This document shows, in pieces, positions 1 to 11,352 of a DNA stretch of 64,000 bases. A program made the translations under genes and the position numbers. The notes below the pieces were generated by a model that was not told the origin of the DNA, searched no databases, and saw only the letters and a program-made list of their open reading frames with translations. The DNA is taken from NCBI GenBank assembly GCA_027422505.1, contig JAPQWV010000735.1, forward strand, positions 1-64,000. Reading direction: 5' to 3'. The DNA is from Craterostigma plantagineum (Eukaryota; Streptophyta; Magnoliopsida; Lamiales; Linderniaceae). Position 1 is the stretch's first letter. Each line of letters starts with the position of its first letter.

Positions 1-148
1 TGAAGTGAAATAAATACCTTAAATGCAGCAATAGGTTTCGAGAACAGATACCAGCCACTGGATTAAGATATCAGAAAGCGAGAGAAACTTTTTAGTGATA
101 TTTTACGCACAACAAAACATTAAAGCTTTAGTTTTGGCAATAAATCAC

Positions 149-1095
149 CTATTTCCCGAAGGAGGTACAGAGCAAACAAGAACTGCTCCAGCAAGATGTG
201 GATGTGAGCATTCCCTGTCTGAAAATGAGCTCAAAACAGAAACACACAGAAGAAATCGCAAATGAAGCAACTGATCATCTTTTAATACCACTGCAAAAAA
301 ATATGATTCTGCTTTTCCGTATAAAAAAATCAGTGATTTTTCATTTCCCACCTCCAAGATAGTACTGAACTATCAGGCCACCAAAAGAGTGCCCCAACAA
401 CACCGGAGGTATTTGAATCTCCTTCTCGATGAAGTCAGCCACATCAGAGGCGTAAGTCTACTGCACAATAAAGAGTCACTTTCATCATTAAGAAGTTACA
501 TATTTCCATGAAAGCTGATTCAAATTTCTTCCTCCTCCTTGTGGAATTTGTTGTTCTGGGAAGAAAATGCATACCTGAAGTGTGCCTGCAACAACGAGAA
601 GGCGAATCACTTTCTCCCTGAAATGTTTTGCATCAACGTGACCAAACAACCAATAATTAACACCACACGATTGATGATAGAAAATAGTCACAATCGCAAA
701 ATTCAGTGACGGCAGACTAACAGATGAAGAGTCGATTTCAGAATATTTACCTGACCGAGCAAGCTAAGAGCATAGCAATCGTAGCCTTGTTGAGAGAAGT
801 AGGGCAACCAGTGCTCAGCCCAGCACCAAGCAGCGTGGAAACTCCCATGGACAAAAATTAAGGGCGGTTTCGTTGTGGGTAGAGCATCGCACCTCCCTTG
901 GAAGATGGATGACTTCCATGGCTAAACCCGATGGGAGCTTGTGGAAATTACGAGACTGCCCCTGCTTCAGGTCGAATGGGACCCGCATTTTATGGTATAG
1001 CTCGCCAGGGCCGTACGGGGCAGTACAGTCATTTTGGTGAGAGGAGAAGTATGTAATGCGGTGCTTACCGTTAAGCTGCGGCCGAGAGCCACCAT
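149..1095 (-). pseudogene. alpha/beta-hydrolase gene, 5' exons, frameshifted and cut by the window edge
   Basis: Alpha/beta-hydrolase fold gene (serine hydrolase/lipase-like) read right to left. Visible exons are about 751-1095, 575-617, 352-457 and 149-218, each with GT/AG borders; the rest lies beyond base 1. Exon 1 has the oxyanion-loop region HGSFHAAWCW. Exon 3 has the nucleophile elbow GHSFGG with its catalytic serine. Exon 4 ends in AGAVLVCSVPPSGN, typical of plant members. A possible start is the ATG at 1095. The frame is broken at about 990 (between a transit-like N-terminus and the MRVPFDLK block), by a GGAT insertion near 907, and within the 43-bp exon 2. With these breaks it is probably a pseudogene. 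Substrate is unknown. The family call rests on conserved blocks. Confidence 0.75.
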
Positions 1096-1136
1096 TGTCG
1101 TCTTGGAGTGAAACGATATGTCTAAAGTTGAATTAT

Positions 1137-1200
1137 ACACGGTGTTATCTTTTTTTTTTTTTCAAAAGACACGGTGTTATCTTCTTTTTTTTTGAAAACA
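1137..1200. repeat. short tandem duplication with T-rich spacers
   Basis: The word acacggtgttatctt occurs twice about 31 bp apart, each time followed by a T-run. It lies between the hydrolase start and the RNase H gene and looks like replication slippage. No gene is visible in 1096-1214. Confidence 0.7.
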
Positions 1201-1214
1201 ACAGATCAACCACT

Positions 1215-1915
1215 TTATAAAAGATCTGAAGATAACAGGTTTGCTAACGTTTGAGTAGGCGGTGAACGACCCTCGCCATTGTACCCAAGACCTTTAGCGA
1301 GATAGTGAGCGACCTCATTACAAGTGCGTTTAACGAAAGAAAACGAAACTGAAGAAAAAGATTTCATAAGGCAGATGCAATCCTCGAGGATTGCTCCAAT
1401 TAGCGCTGAGTCAGACGATTTCTTCGACAGCTTCTCCACCACTGAAAGACAGTCCCCTTCGAACATCGCGGATGACCAGTTCCTTCTTATCGCAAAATGC
1501 ATCGCCCAGTATACAGCCATTGCTTCAATAACCTCTGGGTCGAAAGAGCCTCGAAAGAATCTTGTGCACCATCCACAACAAGCACCTGAAACGTCTCTAG
1601 CGATAAATCCGATAGAAGCACCTCCCCGTTGTGCATGAATGGCACCGTCGAAATTAATTTTCATAAAACCCGCAGGGGGGCAACTCCATCTAGCTGGTGA
1701 GGGAAGTCCACCTTGATCTGTCGAAATCCTTGGAGTATCGGGCCATACCGTGATAGCATCCACTTTCCTAATAGAGATATGAGGTGGAATAGCATTGCCT
1801 TCCATAGTAAACTTATTCCTAGAGTCCCAGATTGTCCAGAGTATGTTGAGGCACATAGCAAATCCGCTTGGGTCCAACAAATCAGCAGCCTCGCGGAGTC
1901 CACATAAATCCGCTT
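1215..1915 (-). pseudogene. RNase H-like (RVT_3-type) domain protein, 5' end cut
   Basis: An open frame of over 220 codons encodes a plant reverse-transcriptase-like RNase H domain. Ordered motifs are KINFDGAI (first catalytic Asp), DPEVIEAMAVYWAM (Glu), FEGDCLSVVEKL (second Asp) and TCNEVAHYLAKGL near the C-terminus, where the late Asp is usually replaced in this family. An LNILWTIWDSRNKF block precedes it, typical of the linker in LINE-derived RNase H proteins. No ATG begins the frame. It stays open rightwards to 1915, where the arm of the foldback element begins, so the N-terminal part is missing or displaced. It is either a 3' fragment of a LINE ORF2 or a domesticated stand-alone RNase H gene; sequence alone does not decide. 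Confidence 0.75.
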
Positions 1916-2223
1916 CGTCATGGAATAAGGAATAAATTGGTGTTATTTATTTATTTTTACCATATAAATCACATGAAATAACTACGCATTTATGATTTGG
2001 TGGAATAAGGGTATTTTGGTCTTTTGATAATTAATATGGGGTATGGACTGGTTATCTTACCCAAAACCACACGATGAATTATATGGAATTTGTTAGGTAA
2101 AAGTAGCGGGCTATTGTTTCCTAGCGAGCTTTATACTGTTGTATTTTATTTGAAGTGAATGGAATTATGTGTGATAAATTTACTTTATCCAGGGTACAAC
2201 TAAACGCAGCCCAAAAGAATACA
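1916..2223 (+). repeat. foldback left arm
   Basis: Left arm of the 308-bp inverted repeat. It includes the short word caactaaacgcagcc near its inner end, which also occurs outside the element near 3101-3115, so an older MITE terminus may lie within the arm. Confidence 0.85.
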
Positions 2224-2257
2224 TAGTGAAGATAATTCCATTCGACCTGAAGCAGGG

Positions 2258-2495
2258 TCAGAATATTTACCTGACCGAGCAAGCTAAGAGCATAGCAATC
2301 GTAGCCTTGTTGAGAGAAGTAGGGCAACCAGTGCTCAGCCCAGCACCAAGCAGCGTGGAAACTCCCATGGACAAAAATTAAGGGCGGTTTCGTTGTGGGT
2401 AGAGCATCGCACCTCCCTTGGAAGATGACTTCCATGGCTAAACCCGATGGGAGCTTGTGGAAATTACGAGACTGCCCCTGCTTCAGGTCGAATGG
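2258..2495 (-). pseudogene. captured copy of the alpha/beta-hydrolase first exon
   Basis: Near-identical to 738-979, including the exon-1 splice donor and a few intron bases. It lacks the GGAT insertion present in the donor, so its frame is uninterrupted through LPSGLAMEVIFQGRC, HGSFHAAWCW and YALSLLGQ. The other exons are absent, so it cannot make a hydrolase. A 25-bp piece of the same exon (2235-2260) also appears inverted at the other end of the loop, making an extra inner stem. Confidence 0.85.
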
Positions 2496-2535
2496 ATAAA
2501 GTTATGAGGTCCAACAAATCAGCAGCTTGGGAGCT

Positions 2536-2843
2536 TGTATTCTTTTGGGCTGCGTTTAGTTGTACCCTGGATAAAGTAAATTTATCACACATAATTCCAT
2601 TCACTTCAAATAAAATACAACAGTATAAAGCTCGCTAGGAAACAATAGCCCGCTACTTTTACCTAACAAATTCCATATAATTCATCGTGTGGTTTTGGGT
2701 AAGATAACCAGTCCATACCCCATATTAATTATCAAAAGACCAAAATACCCTTATTCCACCAAATCATAAATGCGTAGTTATTTCATGTGATTTATATGGT
2801 AAAAATAAATAAATAACACCAATTTATTCCTTATTCCATGACG
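2536..2843 (-). repeat. foldback right arm
   Basis: Reverse complement of 1916-2223. Its outer end ccatgacg pairs with cgtcatgg at the left boundary. Confidence 0.85.
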
Positions 2844-3170
2844 ATCAAATTGAGATCCATATCTTATATTTTTAATATTCATAAGAATAGTTATATTTGT
2901 AAACTAAGTTTTGATGATATAAAGGTTACAAATGTATTTTATAAATAATACAAAGATAAAAATTTTGTTATCTTGTATCTTAAACAAGATAATAATAGAA
3001 TGTGGGGTTGTTAAAATTACAAAGTAAACACCTAAGCTGTATAAACGAATAGATTATAATCTTGAAATAAATTTATATGACGTTTTCTTAGATAGGCAAC
3101 TAAACGCAGCCTTGGGATTTCTAATTCCTTTTCAATTGTATAATGATGATTTAAAGAAAAATATCTAACT
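2844..3170. other. AT-rich intergenic stretch with MITE-like terminus
   Basis: No reading frame of interest. It contains ggcaactaaacgcagcc at about 3098-3115, similar to plant MITE ends and to the inner part of the foldback arms. It ends in atatctaact (3161-3170), the apparent target-site duplication of the MULE. Confidence 0.5.
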
Positions 3171-3385
3171 GGATTGCTATTCACCGCCCCCTTTTTCCTA
3201 CTCACCGCCCCCTAAAGGGCTGAAAAAAGACGATTTTGCCCTTTTCAATTTAAATTTCTATTTAAAGTCCTTTTCCATACAACACTTTTGATGTCACAAT
3301 CACACATCCAAATCAGAGTCAAACATAACAAAAAAAAAAATGAAATCGCAATGAATCGTCTATTTGGGAAAGGGAAAGGTCAAAA
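3171..3385 (+). repeat. MULE left terminal inverted repeat
   Basis: Matches the reverse complement of about 16900-17147 with small indels. Shared blocks include the doubled accgcccc motif, the ctaaagggctg word, tttctatttaaag, acacatccaaatcag, and the gaaaggg run at the inner edge. Confidence 0.8.
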
Positions 3386-3489
3386 GAAATGGTCTATTGG
3401 CATGGATGGTAAGCAAATTTTCGTAAATTTCGTTCGTATGGACGTGAATTCTCGAACATCGATCGGATTCGATCGAAAATTTATTGCCA

Positions 3490-3551
3490 GACCGAAGCAC
3501 AATTTCGGTCCACACAAGGGGTGACCGAAAAACAATTTCGGCCACTCCTTG
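3490..3551. repeat. MULE left subterminal palindromic array, part 1
   Basis: Two units of a ~33-bp repeat, each a short palindrome of the form gaccgaa...ttcggtc. The array is cut here by the LTR retrotransposon and resumes at 14505 with the same phase. See 14510-14700 and 16498-16775. Confidence 0.8.
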
Positions 3552-6500
3552 TGTGACGACCCGCCATCTACTACTATTTTCTTACGCTAACTTACGTGAC
3601 TAAATAAAATATAAAATATATTACATAGGAAACATCGATAGAATTTTTTCGATTTTACAAAGCACACCACACCCAACTATTTTACAATACAAACATTGTT
3701 CAGATTTTACATACAATATAAACGTATTTTACAAAAACACACATAATTAAACATAACGCCCGCCGCACAGGTCGCATCCATGTACACACCACCCTCAAAA
3801 GTCACCGGAAGTTCCAGAAGGACCAGCCTCGTCATCTAAACATTTACGTACCGGATTCGCTACGTCTACAACACATAAAAACATGGGATGAGCTATAAAG
3901 CTCAGTAAGTGGAAATATGCATGTATGCACATGCCAAAATAGCAAAGGCATCCGCGCCAGTGCTTTCTAATACTATCCTCACATCATACTCATTCGTTTC
4001 TCATTTTCATCAGGGTCCATAGCTACTTACTAACCGCACCATCATATCATGAGCTCAAATCCTCTTCGGATAAAAATACGATAGTGGCCCACACTGGCTA
4101 GGATAAAATTAGGGTTTATCTCCAATCTTATCATTTACCAGGTCGCCCCTCTATCAAATTACTTTCCTGGCACTATAGTTATACTACGTGCCTTCCCAAT
4201 ACCTAAATAATTTAGGTAAATATACTCGACGGTTTTACCCCCGTCATGGTGCCTTTGTAGAAGTAGCTATATTCTCATCTATTTCCATTACATATAATTC
4301 GCTTTCCACTCGAGTAACATAATGCACGCTCATTCCTCAAAATACTCAATATGATTCGTGCGTGCACATGATCATGATGCATAAATAATGCAGCAATAAA
4401 TATTCCAAACAATCGCATATAACAGATAATTCACATACCATGTATTCATCGAAGCAATTAGTCATGTAGTAATACACATATCAATCAATTTATGTGTTGC
4501 AGGTGAAATTCCCACTTACCTGATATCCTTAGCTTATCGTACGGTTAAATCGCTAACCTTCAAACCCTAATTATAGAAACATATAAAATTAGAGGTTGTT
4601 AATTTAATTATAATTTCATAAAATTAGCTTAATTTGAAAACCCTAATTTCGACTTTTATAAATTTCGAAACCCTAAAATTTATAACTCGACCTAAATTGG
4701 GAAATACCATTTCAGAGATAGATCTCTACATTATACATAAATCTCGATATCATTAATAAAATAAATGTCGATATATATATGTACAAAGGTTCGACATCTT
4801 ACTCGAGATTACCATTTAAAATTCATATAACTCAAAAGCACTTCGAAATCCTCGCATCATACAACCACCTCGAGATTTCATGTCGAAATCTTTGTAAATG
4901 TCGAAATCACTTGACATCAACATCTCGACATTTATATATATAAGGATCTCAATATTCATTGTTTGGATAGATATCGACATTTTCAGAATAACACTCGACA
5001 TTTCATATAAGGTCTCGACATTTCTAAAAAACTCGAAGCAATATATGTCGATACCCCACAACAAAATGTCGATATCCCATGTATTATAAATGTCGAAACA
5101 ACTCACACCATATATCGACATTTTAATTTTTCTACTCGATATTCTCATTCGACTTTATCAACTTCAAATGACCCAAGTCGATATATATATATATATATAT
5201 ATATCCATCGAGATTATAACTTCTCAAAACATGTCGACATTTACTTAAGATCCCACCTCAAACAACAATAACATGTCGACATTTAAAAAATTCTAAAGAC
5301 ACATATCGACATCTTGTCTCAAACTCCCACACAAAAATCTCGAAACAATCCCACACACACATGTCGACATTTCTTTCGAATTCCTACTCGATATCTTCAA
5401 GACAAATATCAAGATCCCACACAACAAATATCGAACTCCTCTTATACAAGCACTCGACATCTTCTTCGAAATTCCACTCGATATCTTCAACTACACAAAA
5501 TACCTAACACTCATGTCGACATCTTATTTCACTCAAGATCCCATGTTATATCATAACTCGAGATTTCCACTTCTCAAAAATGTCGACATCTTCTATACTA
5601 TTCCACTTATCATAATATATCGACATCTTCATTTAATTCAACATTCACAACTACACCAACACTCGACATTAAACAAACCCTACTCTTCCCAAATTATAAA
5701 CACTATTTCTTCCTAAACTCTCAAATCTTTCGATCAAAACCTTATCTATCAAGAACACCTTAAATATCATATTCACTTTAAATGGTGTTCATTCTTTTCA
5801 AAACTCAAAACCCTAAAGAACATAAACTTACGTGATTTTCAAGCTTAATAACTCTTAGATAAACCAAAACCTAATTAAAAATATAAAGATTATAGTAAGA
5901 ACTCTTACCAAATTCCAAATTGCGTTATGAATGATTATGAGTTGTATTCTTCGCCTTCTCTCAAACTTATTCTTTTCGCCTAATAACTTCTTTCTTTCCG
6001 TATTGTTATCATAAAGTTTCCAATTATTGTTATTATTTAAGTCTTAAATTACTTTAGGTTTTGTCTTTAGCTTTTGAAATTTGGATTCATCCTCCCATCA
6101 TTATCGTGTATTGACTTCTAAAGAATAATAATCCTTACCTAATACCATCACAAACCAATTATTAGTATTTTATTCCTTGTATTAATTATTCTTTATAATA
6201 AAACCTCATGATCTATCCTAAAAATCTCGAATCCACTTCCACCAAAAGTCGAGCTATGTTTGTAAAAATTTCAAGATATATATCTATATAAGATGTCGAT
6301 ATATATTACATTGTAGAGAAGATGTCGATATATATATATATATATATATATATAATGTCGAATTAAGCTTCTAACTTCCTAAGGATTTCGAAAATATTTC
6401 CATACAAAAATCCTTATAGATATCGACATCACCTCATATCACATCTCGACATTCTATTTCATTGTCATCTCGACATCTTTCCATAAAGAAACCCTAAATT

Positions 6501-6698
6501 TCTTAATTATCACCTTTCGAAATTATTTTACTCACACAACCTAGTTTCAAAATTCCTCAAACTCAATATCTAATTTCCAAATAATGTTAGATATCATGTA
6601 GTCACGAAATTAAATAAATACAAGATATAAAATCATATAAACACATAATATGCATGCAAATTTATTGGCCAACTTACGCACGGGACCCGGGTATTACA
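3552..6698 (-). repeat. 3' LTR of the Tekay-type element
   Basis: 3,147 bp. On the minus strand it runs TGTAATACCCGGG to GGTCGTCACA. It contains dozens of copies of tcgacat/atgtcga words (4750-5660 and 6290-6480) and TA microsatellites near 5181-5203 and 6329-6354. Short open frames inside are translations of these repeats, not genes. Confidence 0.93.
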
Positions 6699-6710
6699 TT
6701 CTCCCCCCTT
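6699..6710 (-). promoter_or_regulatory. polypurine tract of the Tekay-type element
   Basis: Reads AAGGGGGGAGAA on the minus strand, directly abutting the TGTAATACC start of the 3' LTR. It is the expected plus-strand primer for reverse transcription. Confidence 0.9.
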
Positions 6711-6732
6711 AAAGAGGATTTCGCCCTCGAAA

Positions 6733-6996
6733 TCAGATTGGTTGAAACAATTCTGGGTACCGACTTGTCATATCATCTTCACGTTCCCACGTAGCTTCTT
6801 CAGTTGACTGCCATAACACTTTTACCAACGAAATCTCTTTATTTCGAAGTCTCTTCACTTCATGCATCAAAATCTCCACCGGCTTCTCTTCATAACTTAA
6901 ATCTGGCTTAAGCTGTTGATATAGAAATTCATTTCTCAAGACATGATTCGGGGTCAGCGACATATTTTCGCAATGTCGATACATGGAAAACATCAT
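6733..6996 (-). pseudogene. Tekay-type pol C-terminus with chromodomain, out of frame with integrase
   Basis: C-terminal end of the polyprotein. The stretch RLRNKEISLVKVLW followed by EEATWEREDDM and YPELF is the chromodomain of Tekay/Del elements, which in relatives targets integration to heterochromatin through histone marks. The upstream part of this frame overlaps the end of the integrase frame. A small frameshift near 6945 separates the two just after the KYVADP block. Confidence 0.85.
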
Positions 6997-7711
6997 GAAC
7001 TTGTGCCAATGAGGATGGTAGTTCCAGTTGATAAGCTACTTCACCGACTCTTTTAATTATTCTAAAAGGTCCAATGTATCTTGGACTCGATTTACCCTTT
7101 CGCCCAAACCGTTTCACGCCTTTCATCGGAGATACTTTGATAAATACCCAGTCATCTATTTCAAATTCCAACGGTCTGCGTCTTTGGTCTGCATAACTCT
7201 TTTGTAGACTTTGAGCCGTTTGCATTCTTTCTCGTATTTTTGCGATTGCCTCAGTCATCTCTTGAACCATGTCAGGTCCCAACATCGCACGTTCACCAAC
7301 TTCATCCCAATGTATGGGAGATCGACATTTGCGTCCATACAAGGCTTCATACGGTGCCATCCCAATAGTTGCATGATAACTATTATTATAAGAAAACTCG
7401 ATTAGTGGCAAATATTTGCTCCAGTTTCCTTTAAAATCCAAAACACATGCTCGTAACATGTCTTCCAAAGTCTGGATAGTTCGTTCTGACTGCCCATCAG
7501 TCTGAGGATGATAAGCCGTACTGAAAGACAACTTAGTCCCCATTGCTTTCTGCAGACTCTTCCAAAAGTTTGATAAGAATCGCGAATCTCGATCCGAAAT
7601 AATTGATAATGGAATCCCGTGGAGTCGAACAATTTCTTGTATATATATTTCTGCATATCGCTCCAGGGAAAACATCGAGCTTATGGGTAGAAAATGAGCA
7701 GACTTAGTCAA
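6929..7711 (-). pseudogene. Tekay-type integrase catalytic core
   Basis: Continues the frame of the preceding RT/RNase H segment after a TGA in place of an expected Arg codon (CGA to TGA fits C-to-T). The integrase core shows IISDRDSRF (second catalytic Asp), YHPQTDGQSERT (Glu), and GMAPYEALYGRKCRSP further on. It then runs through the GPF.I..RVGEVAYQLELP C-terminal module typical of Ty3-gypsy before losing frame near 6945. Confidence 0.9.
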
Positions 7712-9130
7712 TCAATCGACTATAACCCAAATAGCATCATAACCTTTTACAGTCTTTGGTAGGCCAACAACGAAATCCATAGTAATATGATCCCACTTCC
7801 ACTCAGGTATTGGCAAAGGCTGTAATGTCCCTGCTGGTCTTTGATGTTCCGCCTTTATTTGTTGGCAAGTTAGACATTGACTTATAAATGTCGCAATGTC
7901 TCTTTTCATCCCCGGCCACCAATAATTTATTCGAAGGTCTCGATACATTTTTGTAGCTCCTGGATGTACTGAATATGCCGTCGCATGTGCTTCTGCCATT
8001 ACTATTCTTCGAATCTCCGCATCATCAGGTACGTATAAACGGTCCTTGTAATATAGACTTCCATCTTCTTGTATTTTGAAATCAGTTGAAGTTTGATTCG
8101 TCTGTTCGTCTTTGATTTTCAGATATAACTCATCATTTTCTTGCACCCGTTTGATTTGTTCCAGTATCGTAGGTTGTAGAGTTAATGCTGCCAACTTTGC
8201 TTCGACTTCTCCCAATTGCACTACCTCCACTTCCAATAATTGTAACTCCGCGCTTACCGCTTTTCGACTTAATGCATCAGCCACCACATTTGCTTTGCCT
8301 GGATGATAACTAATTACACAATCATAGTCCTTAACAAGTTCTAACCACCGTCTTTGCCTCATATTTAATTCCTTCTGAGTGAAGAAATACTTCAGACTCT
8401 TGTGATCCGTGAAAATTTCGCATCGTTCCCCATATAAGTAATGCCTCCAAATTTTTAGAGCAAAAACCACAGCAGCTAACTCCAAATCATGAGTCGGATA
8501 ATTCTTTTCATACTCCTTCAATTGCCGAGAGGCATATGCAATTACTTTTCCATGTTGCATCAATATACATCCCAGACCATTTCGTGACGCATCGCTATAA
8601 ACTGAAAATCCTCCAGTCCCTGATGGTATTGTAAGAACTGGAGCTGAAGTGAGTCTCTTCTTTAATTCTTGAAAACTTTGCTCGCACTCCTCACTCCAAT
8701 GAAATGGAACATTCTTCCTTGTTAACTTAGTCAGTGTTGATGCAATCTTTGAAAAGTCCTTAATAAACTTTCTGTAGTATCCAGCTAAGCCAAGAAAACT
8801 CCGTACTTCTGTCACATTGGTTGGTTGAGGCCAATTGTTGATAGCTTCAATTTTGCTAGGATCCACAGAAATTCCTTCTCCAGAAACAATGTGGCCCAAA
8901 AATGCGACTTGACTCAACCAGAACTCACATTTCTTGAACTTGGCATATAATTTATTTTCTCGTAATATCTCAAGAACTATCCTCAAATGTTGCTCATGTT
9001 CTTCCTTCGTCTTCGAGTAAATAAGAATGTCATCAATGAACACAATGACAAACTTGTCCAAAAATTGTTTGAACACTCGATTCATTAGATCCATAAATGC
9101 CGCTGGCGCATTAGTTACCCCGAAAGGCAT
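7712..9130 (-). pseudogene. Tekay-type RT C-terminal half, RNase H and integrase N-terminus
   Basis: 472 open codons. It begins at [12 protein letters not shown] and carries the RT active site FIDD (residues ~31-34), the connection domain, RNase H blocks FSVYSDAS and [10 protein letters not shown], and the LSRKA region. The integrase HHCC zinc domain follows ([12 protein letters not shown] then CLTCQQ), then MDFVVGLP with the first catalytic Asp. It is separated from the upstream RT half by a one-base loss near 9140. Confidence 0.92.
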
Positions 9131-9132
9131 AA

Positions 9133-10341
9133 CTAAAATTCGTAGTGTCCATATCTGGTCCTGAACGCCGTCTTCGGAATGTCTTCTTTTCGAACCTTCA
9201 ATTGATGATATCCCGATCGTAAATCTATTTTTGAAAATACCGTTGCACCTTGTAGTTGATCAAATAAATCATCAATTCTGGGTAATGGATATTTATTCTT
9301 GATTGTTATCTTGTTCAGCTCTCTGTAGTCAATGCATAGTCGCATCGACCCATCCTTCTTTCGCACGAACAGAACTGGCGCTCCCCAAGGAGAAAAACTG
9401 GGTTGGATAAATCCCTTCTGTAACAGATCGTCCAACTGTTCTCTTAACTCTTTTAATTCAGTTAGCGCTAACCGATAGGGAGTCTTAGAGATTGGAGCAG
9501 ATCCCGGAATTAAGTCAATTGTAAATTCAATTTCTCGATCTGGTGGTAATCCTGGTAAATCTTCAGGAAATACGTCAAGAAAATCACACACCACTGACAC
9601 ATCCTCTAATTTCGGAGATGAACGTTCCTCTGATTTCACTGCGAAGACTAGATAAACTTCGCATCCCGCCTTAATTAGACGTTGTGCTTTTGTCGCTGAA
9701 ATTCTAAAAACATTTCTTTCTTTGTTTGTTCCCACAAAAATAGAAGACTCATTCTCTTCTGTTTTAAATGTAACTGTCTTGCGATTGCAGTCAATAACAG
9801 CTCCATATTTCGAGAGCCAATCCATTCCAAGAATCACCTCATAGTCGTTCATTGGAATAACTATTAAATCAACGGACAATTCTCTTCCATTAATTAACAC
9901 CGGAGAATTCCGTAATATCAGATTGGTTCGCATCGCAACTCCGTGTGGAACAGTCACATTATATTCACAATCAGATAGGGTAGGTGTAATCCCGAGTCTC
10001 GTCACATATTTAGTGGATGCAAATGAATGCGTAGCTCCTGAATCTACTAAAATGCATGTCGGAAGTTTGTGAATAAGTATAATACCTGCCACCACAGACG
10101 GATTAGCTTTTGCTTCCCCCGCAGTCAAAGTATACACGCGTGCTGGCACCGTTGGTGGTTTCGTTTGAGCCATAGCTTGATTTCCTAGTGTTTTATCTGA
10201 ACATGATCTTGCGTAATGCCCTGTCTTTCCGCATTTGTAACAGATAGCATTTTGTGAAAAACAGATACCCGAATGATGTCGTCCACATCTTGGGCAAGCT
10301 GGCATTGAAACTGGGGGTCTCCATTGATTAGGATTTTGTTG
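9133..10341 (-). pseudogene. Tekay-type zinc knuckles, protease and RT N-terminal half
   Basis: Carries [12 protein letters not shown] and the CCHC knuckle [14 protein letters not shown], then protease [11 protein letters not shown] (active Asp near residue 88). RT blocks [25 protein letters not shown] and [12 protein letters not shown] follow. The upstream TAG at 10339-10341 separates it from gag in the same frame and fits a CAG-to-TAG change. The frame is lost at the RT block ending in YGHYEF. Confidence 0.92.
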
Positions 10342-11193
10342 CTAAGGTGGTCCAGGCCTATTCTGAAAATTTGGCTTCCCACCTTTTAGAAAGAACTGTC
10401 GTTTCTGATTACCCCCACTCCACTTTGCTCCTTGCACAAACTTTCGCTTTGCCTCTTGAGCACGAATAATTCTTGTCTCAGCTTGTTCTGCAACCATCGC
10501 CCGCTCAGCTACTTGAGCATATGAGGCTCCTTGTAGTCCGGCCATATTAACGTCACGATACAACTCCGGCTTTAGACCTTCAAGGAATCGTTCAACCTTC
10601 AGAGCATCAGTACTCACCATGTGTGTGGCGAACCTTGACAGTTGTTCAAATTTTCTGATATATTCCGCCACAGTCATCGCCCCTTGTTTGAGATTTATAA
10701 ACTCATTCAGGCGTTGGGCTCGCACAGGTGCAGTGAAGTATTTATTTCGGAACAGTTCCTTGAAACGTTCCCAACTCATGTTGATTGGATCCTCGATCGC
10801 CAAAATAGTGTCCCACCAATGCCCTGCACTTCCTCGCAGTAGAAATGCAGCACACAGAACTTTCTCATTCTCAGGAATTCTGCTATATTGAAACATACTC
10901 TCTAATTTTCTGAGCCAATCTTCAGCAGATGTTGGATCAATAGCATCCTCAAAAATCGGTGGATTCAGTTTACGAAATCTTTCACCCACTGCTTCAACCC
11001 TATCAAACTGAGAGATTCCGTTGTTTCTTGTCCCCTCAGAGTTTTGCTGCTGAATCAATTCCCGAATCTGTTGAGACTGCTGACGTACCAATTCAGTAAG
11101 CTGAAGGATAGCCGAATCACGATTGTCAGTCGGGTTTACATTTTCGCCTTCATGATTGTTACCTCCACTGCCTTCTCCTCTAGTTCTAACCAT
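10342..11193 (-). pseudogene. Tekay-type gag
   Basis: 283 codons from an ATG at 11193, about 145 bp downstream of the primer site. It contains the retrotransposon gag capsid fold with FLLRGSAGHWWDT, MSWERFKELFRNKYF and MTVAEYIRKFEQLSRF, and a glutamine-rich coiled N-terminus. It ends at a TAG that most simply derives from CAG, because the zinc knuckles continue in the same frame. A related, much more decayed gag lies at 59789-60500. Confidence 0.9.
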
Positions 11194-11337
11194 GTTGTCT
11201 CTCTTACCCTATCAGTCCCTAAGGCCAATAAATTATACAATGCAAGAAATTCATAATATCACATAACTTACAAGCCAGGCTGTCTTCCGCGCTTTTGAGT
11301 GTGTGTACATGGACAGTCTACAGAAACTGCAACCGAA

Positions 11338-11349
11338 GCTCTGATACCA
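11338..11349 (-). promoter_or_regulatory. primer binding site, initiator tRNA-Met
   Basis: Reads TGGTATCAGAGC on the minus strand, complementary to the 3' end of tRNA-iMet, three bases inside the 5' LTR boundary. The 11194-11337 leader shows nothing else. Confidence 0.92.
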
Positions 11350-11352
11350 ACC

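Larger units (their letters stand above)
1916..2843. mobile_element. foldback element with 308-bp arms and captured gene pieces
   Basis: Bases 1916-2223 and 2536-2843 appear to be exact or near-exact reverse complements, with outer ends cgtcatggaataagg and ccttattccatgacg. The 312-bp loop holds a copy of the neighbouring hydrolase exon and 19 bp matching the RNase H gene. No convincing target-site duplication is seen, so superfamily is open: foldback, Pack-MULE-like, or a palindrome made by aberrant repair. A transcript through it could fold into a very long hairpin. Arm lengths are equal and I found no mismatch by eye. Confidence 0.85.

Noticed and set aside
4816..5716. Small proteins in the LTRs (also 12554-13519 and 19457-20420)
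   Set aside because: They occur on both strands as translations of the repeated tcgacat words and are copied only because the LTR is copied.
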